Source: Tritrichomonas foetus
Taxonomy: Eukaryota > Parabasalia > Tritrichomonadida > Tritrichomonadidae
DNA: 64,000 nucleotides
Reading direction: 5' to 3'
NCBI GenBank assembly: GCA_001839685.1
Contig: MLAK01000763.1
Location: 1 to 64,000 of the forward strand
The notes beneath the pieces were generated by a model that searched no databases, had not been told where the DNA came from, and saw only the letters and a program-made list of their open reading frames with translations. Made by a program: the position numbers and the translations under genes. How positions within the stretch are numbered: the stretch's first letter is position 1; each line of letters starts with the position of its first letter. Shown here piece after piece: positions 9,106 through 19,184 of this stretch.

Positions 9106-11061
9106 TTAGATATCTTCTCGATTGATTACTTTGGAAAAAACTTTAGTTGAAACATGTGTCATCACTTTGCGAGTTTCTGTTGGGTCGATGTTATTGAAAC
9201 AATTAGCAATTTTTTGATATAATTCGATTTCGTTCAACCATTCTTTTACTTTTTTTTTGATAATGCTCTTCCAATGGCCAAATATGAGTTCAATCGGGTT
9301 GAGCTCAGGCGAATACGCCGATTTGAAAATAGCTATATAATTGCCTTTCTTTACGACGTTTTCGATTTGGCCGTGGATCCGAGCGTTATCAAGCCAGAAA
9401 ACTTGCATGAATTTATTAAACAACTCACTGTTAACAGTTCCAGGAACAAGCAAACAATAAGACATTCCATTATTAGAGATTGCTGCAATAGCAGAACATC
9501 TGTAAGACTGTGGTTTGACGTTAATAAATGCTTTTTCACCTTTCTGAGACCAAGCACGTCTTCGAATATTCCCAATTTGGATAGAAACTTCATCAACAGC
9601 AGTCCAAACAAAACCTTCTGTTTGTATTGCAATTTGACGCGTTAATTCACGTAAAGATTCTGTTGAATTTGCTTGTAATTCTGAATGTATCATTTCAGCA
9701 TAATGAGGAGTAATTTTTGATTTCCTCCCTCTTGCATATGGCTTCATTTCTATAGATTCTCCTTTTTTCAGAAGATTTAACAACATTTTACAATTTCCTA
9801 ACTTGATTCCACTTTCTGCCGAATATTGTATAGGAGTTTTTTGGTTTCCATTTTCTTGATATAAACGAGTTAGTTGTTTTCTAGCTTCATTTGTTGTCTT
9901 TTGATATGATCGTTTCTCTTGGGTATTTTCTTCTGCTGGAGTTTCTTGTGATGTCATTGGAGAATCAGGAAATGTATGTAAAATAGGTAAAGATAAATTT
10001 GTGTTTTCAACTGGCGTTAAACTTGATGCCTGCGTAGTTTCAAGGGCGGGGGCATTTCGTAAGAATGTTTGCAAAGCTTCTTCCTGCCGAGTATCTAAAA
10101 AATTAACCTGCTGCATTGATGTGATTGCTCTTGATGCGGCTGGAGTTGATGCGTTTTCAGTATTATTAATTCCTTCTGTTGTTAAAAATAAATTGTTTAC
10201 TTGGTCTTTTCTGATATGACTTGCTAAATAAGTCAAACTTTGTAATGTAATTTTTCCTTGACCAAAATAAATGCGTTGTTCATTGCATTCTGTCACCAAC
10301 AAATCATTGAATGTGTAGTATTTGTTTGTAGGAAGTTCAGCCAGATGAGTTATATAATGTCCAGAATTGGGATTATTTATTTCATTTGTAGTATGATCAA
10401 TGACTCCGTATAAAACATAAGTATTTCCTTGATATATGATTTCTTTGGAATAAGTCATTGGGGTTGTATTTCTATGAAAATTTTCATCATCAAATTCTGT
10501 TCTACGAATCAAAAATAATAAAATTGAAGGAGATTTAATGATCCTAATATTTTGAGATATCCTTTCAGGTCCTTCACTAATGATTAGGTGCTGTGCAGTT
10601 GCGACTTTATCAATATGACCTTGTAGATCATCAATATTAGGGTTGACATTTTTAAATATGAATTTTTCGATTGCTGTATTCTCTTCTTCTTCCATTCCAT
10701 TATAGCAATAAGTTGTGATTTGTTTTTCTATAAGAAACATTTTGTATATTTCATTTTTGTCTTCGCCATTAGTATTAATGCATTCTAGAAGTTTGAGGAG
10801 AAATTCATGAGGGTCTTTTTGCTGTAAATCTTCAATTGATTTGTCAAATTTCATTACTTTAATAAATAAGTTTTCTAAGTCATCTTTGGTGATAGTCTCA
10901 GCACTTGTAAAAAATTGGCGAAGAATTTCTCCTGTTTCCCCTTTGAAAGGAACTTTAACAATTTCTTGTTGAAACTTGGGGAGATTTAGGAGCATTTGCA
11001 GTACGGATGCAGCAAAACAAGAATTGCCAGTGTTTCTGATTCCGATTTTATGTCGAAGCAT
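9106..11061 (-). CDS. Deubiquitinase (USP/C19)-Tc1/mariner-type transposase fusion
   Basis: A single uninterrupted ORF of 651 residues. Residues 5-260 form a USP ubiquitin hydrolase: the Cys box IGIRNTGNSCFAASVLQ places the nucleophile at C15, the His box SGHYITHL at H235, and YYTFND supplies N252/D253. Residues 300-385 are a Ser/Thr/Pro-rich linker. Residues about 387-475 look like paired helix-turn-helix domains (ESGIKLGNCKMLLNLLKKG; SELQANSTESLRELTRQIA). The DDE core follows, with D490 (TAVDEVSIQIG, RRRAWSQKG), D558 (FWLDNARIH) and E591 (SPELNPIELIF), 32 residues apart for the last pair. The catalytic motifs of both halves are present. The spacing between HTH and first Asp, and between the first two Asp residues, is shorter than usual for IS630/Tc1 proteins, suggesting in-frame losses. 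TCATTTTA lies 3 bases upstream of the ATG. Ubiquitin removal by the N-terminal domain is expected from family knowledge; its role in transposition is unknown. Confidence 0.88.
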   Translation of the reverse strand: MLRHKIGIRNTGNSCFAASVLQMLLNLPKFQQEIVKVPFKGETGEILRQFFTSAETITKDDLENLFIKVMKFDKSIEDLQQKDPHEFLLKLLECINTNGEDKNEIYKMFLIEKQITTYCYNGMEEEENTAIEKFIFKNVNPNIDDLQGHIDKVATAQHLIISEGPERISQNIRIIKSPSILLFLIRRTEFDDENFHRNTTPMTYSKEIIYQGNTYVLYGVIDHTTNEINNPNSGHYITHLAELPTNKYYTFNDLLVTECNEQRIYFGQGKITLQSLTYLASHIRKDQVNNLFLTTEGINNTENASTPAASRAITSMQQVNFLDTRQEEALQTFLRNAPALETTQASSLTPVENTNLSLPILHTFPDSPMTSQETPAEENTQEKRSYQKTTNEARKQLTRLYQENGNQKTPIQYSAESGIKLGNCKMLLNLLKKGESIEMKPYARGRKSKITPHYAEMIHSELQANSTESLRELTRQIAIQTEGFVWTAVDEVSIQIGNIRRRAWSQKGEKAFINVKPQSYRCSAIAAISNNGMSYCLLVPGTVNSELFNKFMQVFWLDNARIHGQIENVVKKGNYIAIFKSAYSPELNPIELIFGHWKSIIKKKVKEWLNEIELYQKIANCFNNIDPTETRKVMTHVSTKVFSKVINREDI

Positions 11062-11063
11062 AA

Positions 11064-11071
11064 TAAAATGA
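11064..11071 (-). promoter_or_regulatory. Initiator-like motif of the fusion gene
   Basis: TCATTTTA on the minus strand, 3 bases before the ATG at 11061. It matches the trichomonad initiator consensus TCA(Y)WT, so the transposon gene appears to carry a host-type start signal. Confidence 0.45.
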
Positions 11072-11372
11072 AGTGTTGATAATTTTACAATGAATAAAAA
11101 AATTGAATGTAATTTATTAATGCGTTTAGATTAAGATTGAATAGAATTTCTTCATACGATATGATTAAATTAAATGCATTTTTCATCAGTTTAGTTTTAT
11201 CATACTATCAATAATATATTCACTTTCTATCTTTACATTTACCTCTAAATCTTTTTTTAGATCTCAGTTTGATATATATAAAGTAATGGCAATAAAAAGA
11301 ATTTATTACTAAATAAAAAAATTTTATTTTGAAACAAAAATTGGTTAGATTTGTAAACCTTTCAAGAACAAA

Positions 11373-11600
11373 GAATTTATTTCGAAAAATGGGGAATTTA
11401 TTTCGAAAAATATAGCGGTTAAAATTTTATTTCGAAAAATCGAGAAAGTAAAAAGAAACTTATAGAAACCTTTTTCGATGGGTCTATTTTTTTATCGAAA
11501 AATAAGCTATCGTTCTTTTTTCTTCTGAAAAAGTCAAAAAATTGTGAACAATTTGATTTTTTTTCGAAAAAATTGAATTTATTTATCGAATTCGAAAAAG
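11373..11600 (-). repeat. Right subterminal array of TTTCGAAA motif
   Basis: GAATTTATTTCGAAAAAT at 11373, a close copy ending at 11410 and a third at 11424-11441 are in inverted orientation to the left array at 8427-8533. Looser copies (TTTTTATCGAAAAATA, TTTTTTTTCGAAAAAA) continue to about 11600. Together the arrays bracket a unit of about 3.2 kb with the fusion gene inside. Exact termini and target duplications could not be fixed by eye. Confidence 0.5.
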
Positions 11601-13108
11601 AGATAAAAAAATAAATGTGAAATGATATGAATAACTTTTCAAAAGGAAAAAAGGTGATGTGATATGTGATGCGTGGAAAAATATGTGAAATAATTTTTTT
11701 TTATATATACAAACGTTTTTTCTCATGATTTAATCTTCTTTCATCATCTTCATTAATTATATGTTATAAATATTCAATGGTTTCACATCATTTTTTCGAA
11801 TAACACCATAAAATCGTCCTATCTTGTTGAGCTCTATCTTAATTCAATTATTTTATGATTATATATTAATAAGAAAATATGTATAATAGATATAAACATT
11901 TGAACATAGGATTTAAATATAAAAATAAGATAGAATTAATAAAAATTTAATTAAATTTGAGAACTAAATTCATGAATTTTGTGAGAATTTAAAACTTTTT
12001 AACAGAAAAATAAGAACAAAAAACCAAAAAAAATTCAAATATAAAAATTATAATATCTAACTACATTCACATAAAATGAACGAAAATACTTTTCTTATTC
12101 ATTAATCGCATTTCATATATAAATAAAAATTTGGCTAAAATTAGATTTGAACCTATGTTTTGGAAGTATTTTATGTTATAAAAAATCTCAAAGTTCAAAT
12201 AATTTCCATAGAATATAATATTGATATGAAGAATTTATATTTTTATATAAAAATTGAAAACAATAATAATTTAAAGATGCAAATAATAATGGGTTTATTT
12301 TAGCAATGCAACATAATTTCTGAAGATTTTCGCTAATAATAACATGAAAAAGCGACAATAATATTGTATTTTCCAAAAAATCACAAAAGATGAAATAATT
12401 GAAGATATTATGATTTAATTGTTATTCAAATTATCTGAGACTCGACTGTTTCTAAAAGAGCTATCATCCCAACAGACACATGGGTCAATTTTTGATAAGA
12501 AACCAAATACCTGATTCGATATCAAACTCAAACTCATATGAAACGACATATTTTGTAACTGATTCCGATTGGGATTTCCTTTGATTACTTGGAATTTAAT
12601 ATTTATTCCATCATATTTTGAAATATTCACATGTTTTCTCTTGATTTAGTCTAATTTCAGGATTTTGATGAGAACCAAAACACACATAATAATTTGAACA
12701 AATATGCAATGTGATTTGGCAATTATCATCTCAGGATCAAAATTGATAATATACGTCGATTCACGAATAATTTCGAAATGGCATAATACTTATAATGTGT
12801 AGCACTAAAAAATTCGAACCTCAAATTGTCATGATTTAATTTTGAGCAGATGCGTCAATAATGGTGCTTTTCGATTTCAATCATATTGTTCATTCTCAGA
12901 AACTATGCCACTTTTTAAGATTACATTCACAAACATCCTTTCAAAAGATTGAACCGATTTTATACAATTAGTTTTTCTTTACATTAATAACAATTGGATG
13001 AACTTTTTCTTTTCTATGGTCATTCATTGTTTCTGAGAATTTTGATGGTTATATTAAATTTATTTCTTATTTTACTTCTTGATCAATCCTCAAGGATATT
13101 TTTTATGG
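11601..13108. other. AT-rich spacer, no supported gene
   Basis: Short open frames at 12188-12376 and 12415-12630 have no recognisable domain and random composition. Two tRNA T-loop-like strings (near 12145 and 12815, minus strand) lack the required stems. Confidence 0.5.
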
Positions 13109-15416
13109 ATGGAGCCCATCAATCAGCGAGGACTACCTATTCCAATGATCGATCAATATCGTCAAACTCACCAACATAAATTACGTAATTTCCCCGATAG
13201 AATACAACAACAACAGCGAATACAGCCACAATGATCATATAATCATCAAGCATTTCACGGTGTCGGACAAGGATGGCCTAGGGTCTAATCATATGCTGAT
13301 CAATTTTCTATTCCTCAGCAAGGCTTCGCAGGCCAACAGCTACAACAACAACCAACTAATCGACATGATAATCCTATTCGAAATAGATATAATTTATACA
13401 GTGATAATGATTCTGATTATATTGATACTGATAATAGTGATACTGATGAACATGGACAAGGATCCTTCGATTCAGACAATTTTGAAAACAACGAGAATCC
13501 TCATAATTTTGCTGCTGCTCCCATTCAATTCGATCCGATCAATGACAACCGACAACAACCACATTTCATGGATTGGAAAAATGTCAATCACGATATTAGC
13601 CCACCGATTTTTAACTCATTTCAAAACCAATTCAGAGAGACTCCGAGTAGAGCAAATTTCATTAATTCCAAGAATTTAGTAGTCAGCCAAGTATTTCTAA
13701 CATTAAGTGAATTAAGAAATTTATATCATGCTATTAATTTTGGAACTCCAGATTCCTTCAAATATCTAAGTATAATTCGCGCAAGGGAGAAAGAACTGAT
13801 GCTCTTACACAATTTCGTATACAAATATAATAAATATTATTTGAGGAAAAAAAACAAGGCCGTAGTCCTCTATTATGTGTGTTTTGGGAAATGTGGAAAT
13901 ACGATACAACTTAGCCTTAACGGGGAGATTTTAAAATATGGAAAATTGAATCATTGTTCATGTCCAACCTATGAAAGTTATATTTAGAAAACACGAATCA
14001 AAGCGGAAATGGAATCAGTGCGAAAGACAATTATTCAACAAGCAACCACTACCAATTTGCAACCACAAGAAATTTATTCCAATTATCTTATTAATCGCGA
14101 TTTTCATTCTAAGAGAAACAATAATTCAGTTGGTTCATCAAAGTCGCAATCAGACTGATAAAGATTTAATTTTATATTCTCAATTTTTCGAACGAATAAT
14201 TGTTCAAAACCAACAAGAAATACGAATAAAATGGTTGCGCCAATATATAGTACCAGAAAAAAATTATCTTTTGTTCACAGATCAAATGTTAGAATTATTT
14301 ATCAATTCGCAAGTCTTAATGATTGATGGAACATTCAAAGCAGCACCATCAGAGTTTCAGCAAATCCTTACGATAATGGGAATGAGAAATGATAAGAATT
14401 TCCCATGCATTCATATATATTTGAAAAGACGACAAAGATATACTATTAGGTACTGTGGAACTTGCTTTTATTGTATGTACCACGATGCCTTAACGTAATG
14501 AAAATAATTATTGATTTTGAAGTTGCATTAAGAGAAGCGATCACAGATGTCATTATAAAGAATCCTGATAAATTCCGAAAGGATGTTGAAATTCATGGAT
14601 GCTTGTTTCACTATGTGCAAGCAATTTACCGCAGATTTCGGAGTTTGATCAACAACCCCTCATCTGAACAGAAAACACTGCTAGCTATCTTCCTTGGATT
14701 TCCATATATAGAACCAAATTTTGTCATACAACAGTTTAACCTGATGAAAGACCTAAATTATCAACCATTTGAATCAATGGTGAAATACTATTCAAAATAC
14801 TGGATTCCCAGGATCCCTGAATTTACCCTTTATAATAAATCCCACTCACAAGTATCTACGAACAATGCCCTTGAAAGTTTCCATCGAGATCTCAATAAAA
14901 CTATTCCTGGTGCCCATCCTTGCTTCAGCGCCTCACAGGATGCATTATTTACCACTGCTAACAGAAGATATATTGAATATGAACAAAGGATGTTAAATGG
15001 TTTCGCTCGTGATCATAGATGATACAAATAATCGACCACCCAATAGATTCCAAGCAAGATTTAGAAATACAGAAACATTTCTTTCTCGAATAGCTGAATT
15101 AGTGTTTCAGATAAACGCCATAAATGCAAAACGGAATATAAATGATGATAATCTGAAAGTTCCCAAGCAGAGAGGAAGGCCAAGAAAAAACCCCAAAGAA
15201 ACAGCCAAAGGTAAGAAGAAAAAGCGATCAAAAAAAATACAAGAGCGAGAATTTGAAATCGATTCGACCGTAATAGACTTAATTGATATGGCTTATGATG
15301 ATTCTGTAACCTCTGAGCCATTTTTAGCCAATTGCGATGAGTGGTTCGCTGAAGCCACCGATGATTTCGATATGTATACTGATATTGAGAGCAACAACGA
15401 AAATGAAGAAATTTAA
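13109..15416 (+). pseudogene. MULE transposase relic, FLYWCH type, long Q/N-rich N-terminus
   Basis: Coding sequence starts near ATG 13109 (MEPINQRGLPIPMIDQYRQ). It passes two in-frame stops in a Gln/Asn/Asp-rich leader and continues in four overlapping frame segments ending at about 13987, 14498, 15022 and 15416. Domains in order are a FLYWCH-like zinc finger (YYVCFGKCGNTIQL...LNHCSC), the first catalytic Asp block (VLMIDGTFKAAPSEFQQILT), the second block (IIIDFEVALREAI, then GCLFHYVQAIYRR), the late STNNALESFHRDLNK block, and a basic tail with an AT-hook (QRGRPRKNPKE) and acidic end. At least three frameshifts make it inactive, but the order is intact, so decay is recent. It differs from the other two MULE relics and has no SWIM finger visible. 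Confidence 0.75.
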
Positions 15417-15589
15417 CGTTCCTTTTTAATTTAATACACTCCACTAACTCGCTGCAAAGTTATAAAATTGTGTAAATTCTAATTAATAAACATTGATTTC
15501 TCCTAATATTTTTGATTCTTTATTTTCATTCGTTTTTCTCATTTCTTTTGGTTCTAATAACATTTAATATCTCTACAATTCTCATTACT

Positions 15590-16320
15590 ACAATTCTCAT
15601 TACTGCATTTCGCATTTCTAATTTCTAATTTCTAATTTGTCATTTCTGCATTCCTCATTTCTATATTTCTATATTTCTCATTTCTATATTTCTCATTTCT
15701 CATTTCTATATTTCTCATCTCTTATTTCTCATTTCTTATTTCTCTTTTCTCATTTCTGCATTTTTCATTTCTCTTTTCTTATTTCTCTTTTCTTATTTCT
15801 CATTTCTCATTTCTTATTTCTCCATTTCTCTTTTCTTATTTCTTATTTCTCATTTCTGCATTTCTCTTTTCTCTTTTCTTATTTCTCTTTTCTATATTTC
15901 TNNNNNNNNNNNNNNNNNNNNNNNNNNNNNNNNNNNNNNNNNNNNNNNNNNNNNNNNNNNNNNNNNNNNNNNNNNNNNNNNNNNNNNNNNNNNNNNNNNN
16001 NNNNNNNNNNNNNNNNNNNNNNNNNNNNNNNNNNNNNNNNNNNNNNNNNNNNNNNNNNNNNNNNNNNNNNNNNNNNNNNNNNNNNNNNNNNNNNNNNNNN
16101 NNTTTCTATATTTCTCTTTTCTATATTTCTCTTTTCTTATTTCTTATTTCTCATTTCTTATTACTGAATTCCTCATTTCTCATTTATCATTTCTAATTTT
16201 TCTCATTTCTCATTTCTGCATTTCTGCATTTCTATATTTCTCATTTCTTATTTCTTATTAATGAATTCCTCATTCCTCATTATTGCATTTCTATTTCCTC
16301 TATTTATGATTTTCCTGCAA
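15590..16320 (+). repeat. TTTCTCATTTCT microsatellite with assembly gap
   Basis: Long pyrimidine-rich array built from ATTTCTC, ATTTCTT and ATTTCTATATTTCT units, with interspersed CATTTCTGCATTTC. A run of 201 N (15902-16102) interrupts it, so true array length is unknown. An open frame across it is only translated repeat. Confidence 0.9.
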
Positions 16321-17157
16321 TATCATTCCATTATTATATTTCTCTCAATATCATTCCTTCGCTTATAATTCATTTTTTCTAATTATTTTATTTTTTCTTG
16401 AACTCATATTAAATTTTGGGAAAAAAGTTGCAATATTGAATTGATATAATATATTATAGTATATGAACTATTAGGACTTGATTTAAAGTATGTCAACTGA
16501 ATATTTCCGAAGATATATCATAAATATATTTTTTGGATAATCACCATGATAACGATCAGTTGGCAGTCAATTGAAATGGATTTGAAAACATTATACCTCA
16601 AAATTCTATGTTTAAATGGGACGTTAATAATTATTTTAAAGAAAATGAAGAATGGTTTCTTGATCAAAATCAGAAATACAAATCAAAATCAGAAATACAA
16701 ATCAAAATCAGAAATTCAAATCAAAATTACTGATAGCTAAATTATTTTTAAATAAATTGCCATGACAAGAAATGCCAAAAAGGAAGACAAGAAAAGAAAT
16801 TCAACAAATTATTCAATGTCGAAAATTAACCTTTTGTGTAACTTTTAATCGTTTTTTCGAGAAAATACTCAAATTTTTCAAAAAATTAATTTTATTTAAA
16901 AATTTCTAATATTTCCTCATCTAGCCAAAAAAATCGCAATATATTTAGGAATATCTAATTAATCATTTAGTAAATGAATAAAAACATTTTATAATATAAA
17001 TTAAATCATTATATATTAAGATATATAAAAAATTATCAAATAAATCTTAGTCTATTCTCAAATAGATCATTCAAAATAATTGTAGAGTTGAATAAAAATA
17101 TCTAAAAAATATTGAATACTATTCTATCAAATAATTGTGATAAATTGGTAATTGAAT
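16321..17157. other. AT-rich spacer with a small tandem repeat
   Basis: It contains three copies of a 19-bp unit (CAGAAATACAAATCAAAAT) at 16671-16727 inside a 64-codon frame that has no other support. A possible short transposase N-terminus (MPKRKTRKEIQQIIQ) near 16771 is not followed by any recognisable domain. Confidence 0.55.
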
Positions 17158-17232
17158 AAAACATTAATTCTCACCAGGCCACTTTTTCAAGATCTCATTC
17201 AAAAACTTAGTCCAAAAAACCCAACAAGTTTT
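17158..17232 (+). repeat. Left terminal inverted repeat of a recombinase mini-element
   Basis: About 75 bases that match 17678-17750 in inverted orientation with scattered differences. Both arms contain CACTTTTTCAA, then ATTCAAAAACTT and CCAACAAGTTT-like blocks. They bracket a tyrosine-recombinase fragment. Confidence 0.7.
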
Positions 17233-17301
17233 GTGCAATCACTTTTTCTGAACTCTTTTCAAACAAAATACGAAAAAATCAAAAATTAAAAGAAAAAGTG
17301 T

Positions 17302-17571
17302 TTAGTAAATCGCATTCCCTACTTCGGCAGAAGTAGGGTGAATGTCAATCGAGAGATAGTTTAACAAAACATGAAGAGTTCGTCCAAAGTTTTTCTGATT
17401 AACGATGAAGGCGATCATGTAGTGAACAGTCACGGGGAATGGGTTTAGATGTGCTGGTTGCCGCATAAGGTTCTTGTATTGATTCAGTCCATCTTCATAA
17501 GTCTTCCTTGAGGGTAGAGTGAGAGAATTGTGGCTGATATGTAGGCCCTGATGAGCGAGATTGTGGATCAA
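17302..17571 (-). pseudogene. Tyrosine recombinase fragment (core-binding domain)
   Basis: Read on the minus strand, the segment LPSRKTYEDGLNQYKNLM, PFPVTVHYMIAFIVNQKNFG and TLHVLLNYLSIDIH fits the SAM-like core-binding domain of tyrosine recombinases, where 'S.RTY..GL..Y..FC', 'FP.t...l..FI' and 'T...YLSaI' recur. The C-terminal catalytic domain with its R-H-R-Y residues is absent: the frame ends 18 residues later. Sequence upstream to 17758 is open in another frame. It lies within inverted repeats, so this is an internally deleted element, perhaps Crypton- or DIRS-like, but the family is not decidable from this part. Confidence 0.5.
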
Positions 17572-17677
17572 AGCGGAAAGAATGAAGTGAGGAACTGCGA
17601 ATTCCTAAACACCTTTTCTTTGCAACCTTTGATTTTGCCGTTGTTTGGNTGAACAAGAGACCAGAAAATAGCTTCCG

Positions 17678-17750
17678 TAAACTGGTTGGATTTTTATGGA
17701 CCAAGTTTTTGAATGGATATTGAAAAAGTGTNCGTGAGAATTTTAGTTTT
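17678..17750 (-). repeat. Right terminal inverted repeat of the recombinase mini-element
   Basis: Inverted partner of 17158-17232. Its outer end (GTTTTCC) overlaps the first bases of a strong hairpin at 17746-17796 that has no counterpart at the left end. Confidence 0.7.
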
Positions 17751-17796
17751 CCGGNCACTTTTTGAGACTTCGTCTCAAAAAGTGACTGAGGAAAAC
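17746..17796 (+). repeat. Strong hairpin at element end
   Basis: Perfect 13-bp arms CACTTTTTGAGAC/GTCTCAAAAAGTG (17756-17784) around a TTC loop, extended after a small bulge by GTTTTCC/GGAAAAC. The arms include the CACTTTTT motif also found upstream of host genes. Confidence 0.8.
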
Positions 17797-18739
17797 TAGT
17801 AATTTATTATTATATCTAATTAAGCAAATAGAAATGAAAGTATAATTGGAAAAAATTATTCTAATAATAATAAAGAATAAATACACAATGCAACACTCTA
17901 TAATGTATGATATTCAAATATATTTGAGGCTTTATTTACTTCCGCCCACAAAATGATAATCCTTAATTTTTCTCTCAATTTCATATTTTAACAATTTTTT
18001 TTTATTTTTTTAAATTTTTCGTCGAAATATGGAAATCAATTCTTGCTTTTGTGATGTCTCTCATTCATTTTATACACATTTCTCATTCCGAACGTTTTTT
18101 ATTTTTTTCATTATTTTTTTTCAACCTTTGTTCTTTTCTATTTTAATCATCATTTCACGTGACATGCAGTCATTTCCATTCTGGGCTCAATGCCCTATAT
18201 ATTCTTTTTCCTTTTTGTATTCAAAAAACAAATAAAGTATACAAATAAATTCTTCCTAAAAACATTCAATTTATTTTTTCGAATTCGAGACTTTTATTCA
18301 AAATTTTCGAAGAAAAAATAAATTTCAGGCCAATTCCATCGTTATTATGACTTTTTCATAACTTTATTTGCTTTTCATATCACTTTTCGGAGCAAATAAA
18401 TTGACCGTTTTTCGAAATTCAATATGGTTGGAAAATAAACCATTCAAACCATGAAATTCTATTTCGAAAAATCAAAAATTCTATTTCGAAAACAACTGTA
18501 AAATTCCAGCTTTTACGTAAAATATTAATTTTAGAAAAAGAATTGATACGTTTCTTGATGATANTGTTATTATCTTTGAAAAAACAGAAGCCCATTAAAA
18601 TACTCAATGCAATGAAAGTTTACATTCAATCAAAATCAAACTGGCTCCCAAAAATAAATCTTGGAAAATGACTTTTTCAAACAGAATGAAAATTACGGTT
18701 TAGCTTTGGAATGAAGGGCACAAGTTTTATTACCAGCTC
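17797..18739. other. AT-rich spacer with TTTCGAAA motif relics
   Basis: Between 18260 and 18500 several TTTCGAAA-type motifs occur in both orientations (for example AAATTCTATTTCGAAAAATC at 18449). They resemble the arrays flanking the 9106-11061 gene and may be a dead end of the same transposon family. No gene is supported. Confidence 0.45.
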
Positions 18740-19039
18740 ATGAACAATTTTAACATCGTAGAATTAAATGATCATGATAAACAAATTATCGATAAATATA
18801 TACGACGAAAAACTCTAAACAAAGAAAAGCAGCAAACAGAAAAATACATATCACAAAAGAACCAAACCAGAAATCTTAGGAGACAATCAGGGAGGAAAGA
18901 AGGTGATCACAAATTAAAGAAAGTTTTCACTTCAATAAATATAGAATTTCAGGTAGCTGATGTCCTTCATTCAGATTTCAAAGAAGAAGAAGAAACAAAC
19001 GGTTTCAATTTTCGTGAAACCTATTTAAATTCACCTTAA
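18740..19039 (+). CDS. Hypothetical charged protein, possibly truncated by a MITE
   Basis: 99 residues, strongly charged, with a basic middle (TRNLRRQSGRKEG) and acidic end (DFKEEEETNG). I do not recognise it. Its stop codon lies in the TTAA that borders the MITE at 19040-19184. Beyond the MITE the same reading frame, taken across a single TTAA, continues for 45 codons (19189-19326) with a similar acidic start. The stop itself is part of the TTAA target, so the longer protein is possible only if that base changed after insertion. It may be a real gene or a relic. Confidence 0.3.
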   Translation: MNNFNIVELNDHDKQIIDKYIRRKTLNKEKQQTEKYISQKNQTRNLRRQSGRKEGDHKLKKVFTSINIEFQVADVLHSDFKEEEETNGFNFRETYLNSP

Positions 19040-19184
19040 GGGTCAACTGCCATACGTTTATATTTATATATTTTGAAAGAAATAGTGGTTATACCAGTTT
19101 TTCGGAAAAAGTTATGTTTTGAATTAAAGTACCACAAATTTATTCAAATATAATTCAACGGTTTATTTTTTGGGCAGTTGACCC
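19040..19184. mobile_element. TTAA-flanked MITE, 145 bp
   Basis: Perfect 12-bp terminal inverted repeats GGGTCAACTGCC (19040-19051) and GGCAGTTGACCC (19173-19184) are bordered on both sides by TTAA (19036-19039 and 19185-19188). The interior is AT-rich and non-coding. TTAA duplication is characteristic of piggyBac and Kolobok superfamilies; the terminal bases alone do not decide between them. Confidence 0.85.

Noticed and set aside
9274..10219. Plus-strand ORFs inside the fusion gene
   Set aside because: Antisense shadows of the 651-residue gene, with no domain signature.
12130..12160. tRNA-like T-loop (minus GGTTCAAATC)
   Set aside because: The flanking bases give only a three-pair stem and no D-arm, anticodon arm or acceptor partner.
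15637..16167. 176-codon open frame on plus strand
   Set aside because: Translated microsatellite running through the 201-N gap; composition is only Phe, Ser, Leu, His and Tyr.
17756..17784. Hairpin read as a transcription terminator
   Set aside because: Eukaryotic context and location at the end of inverted repeats make an element end more likely; no T run follows.
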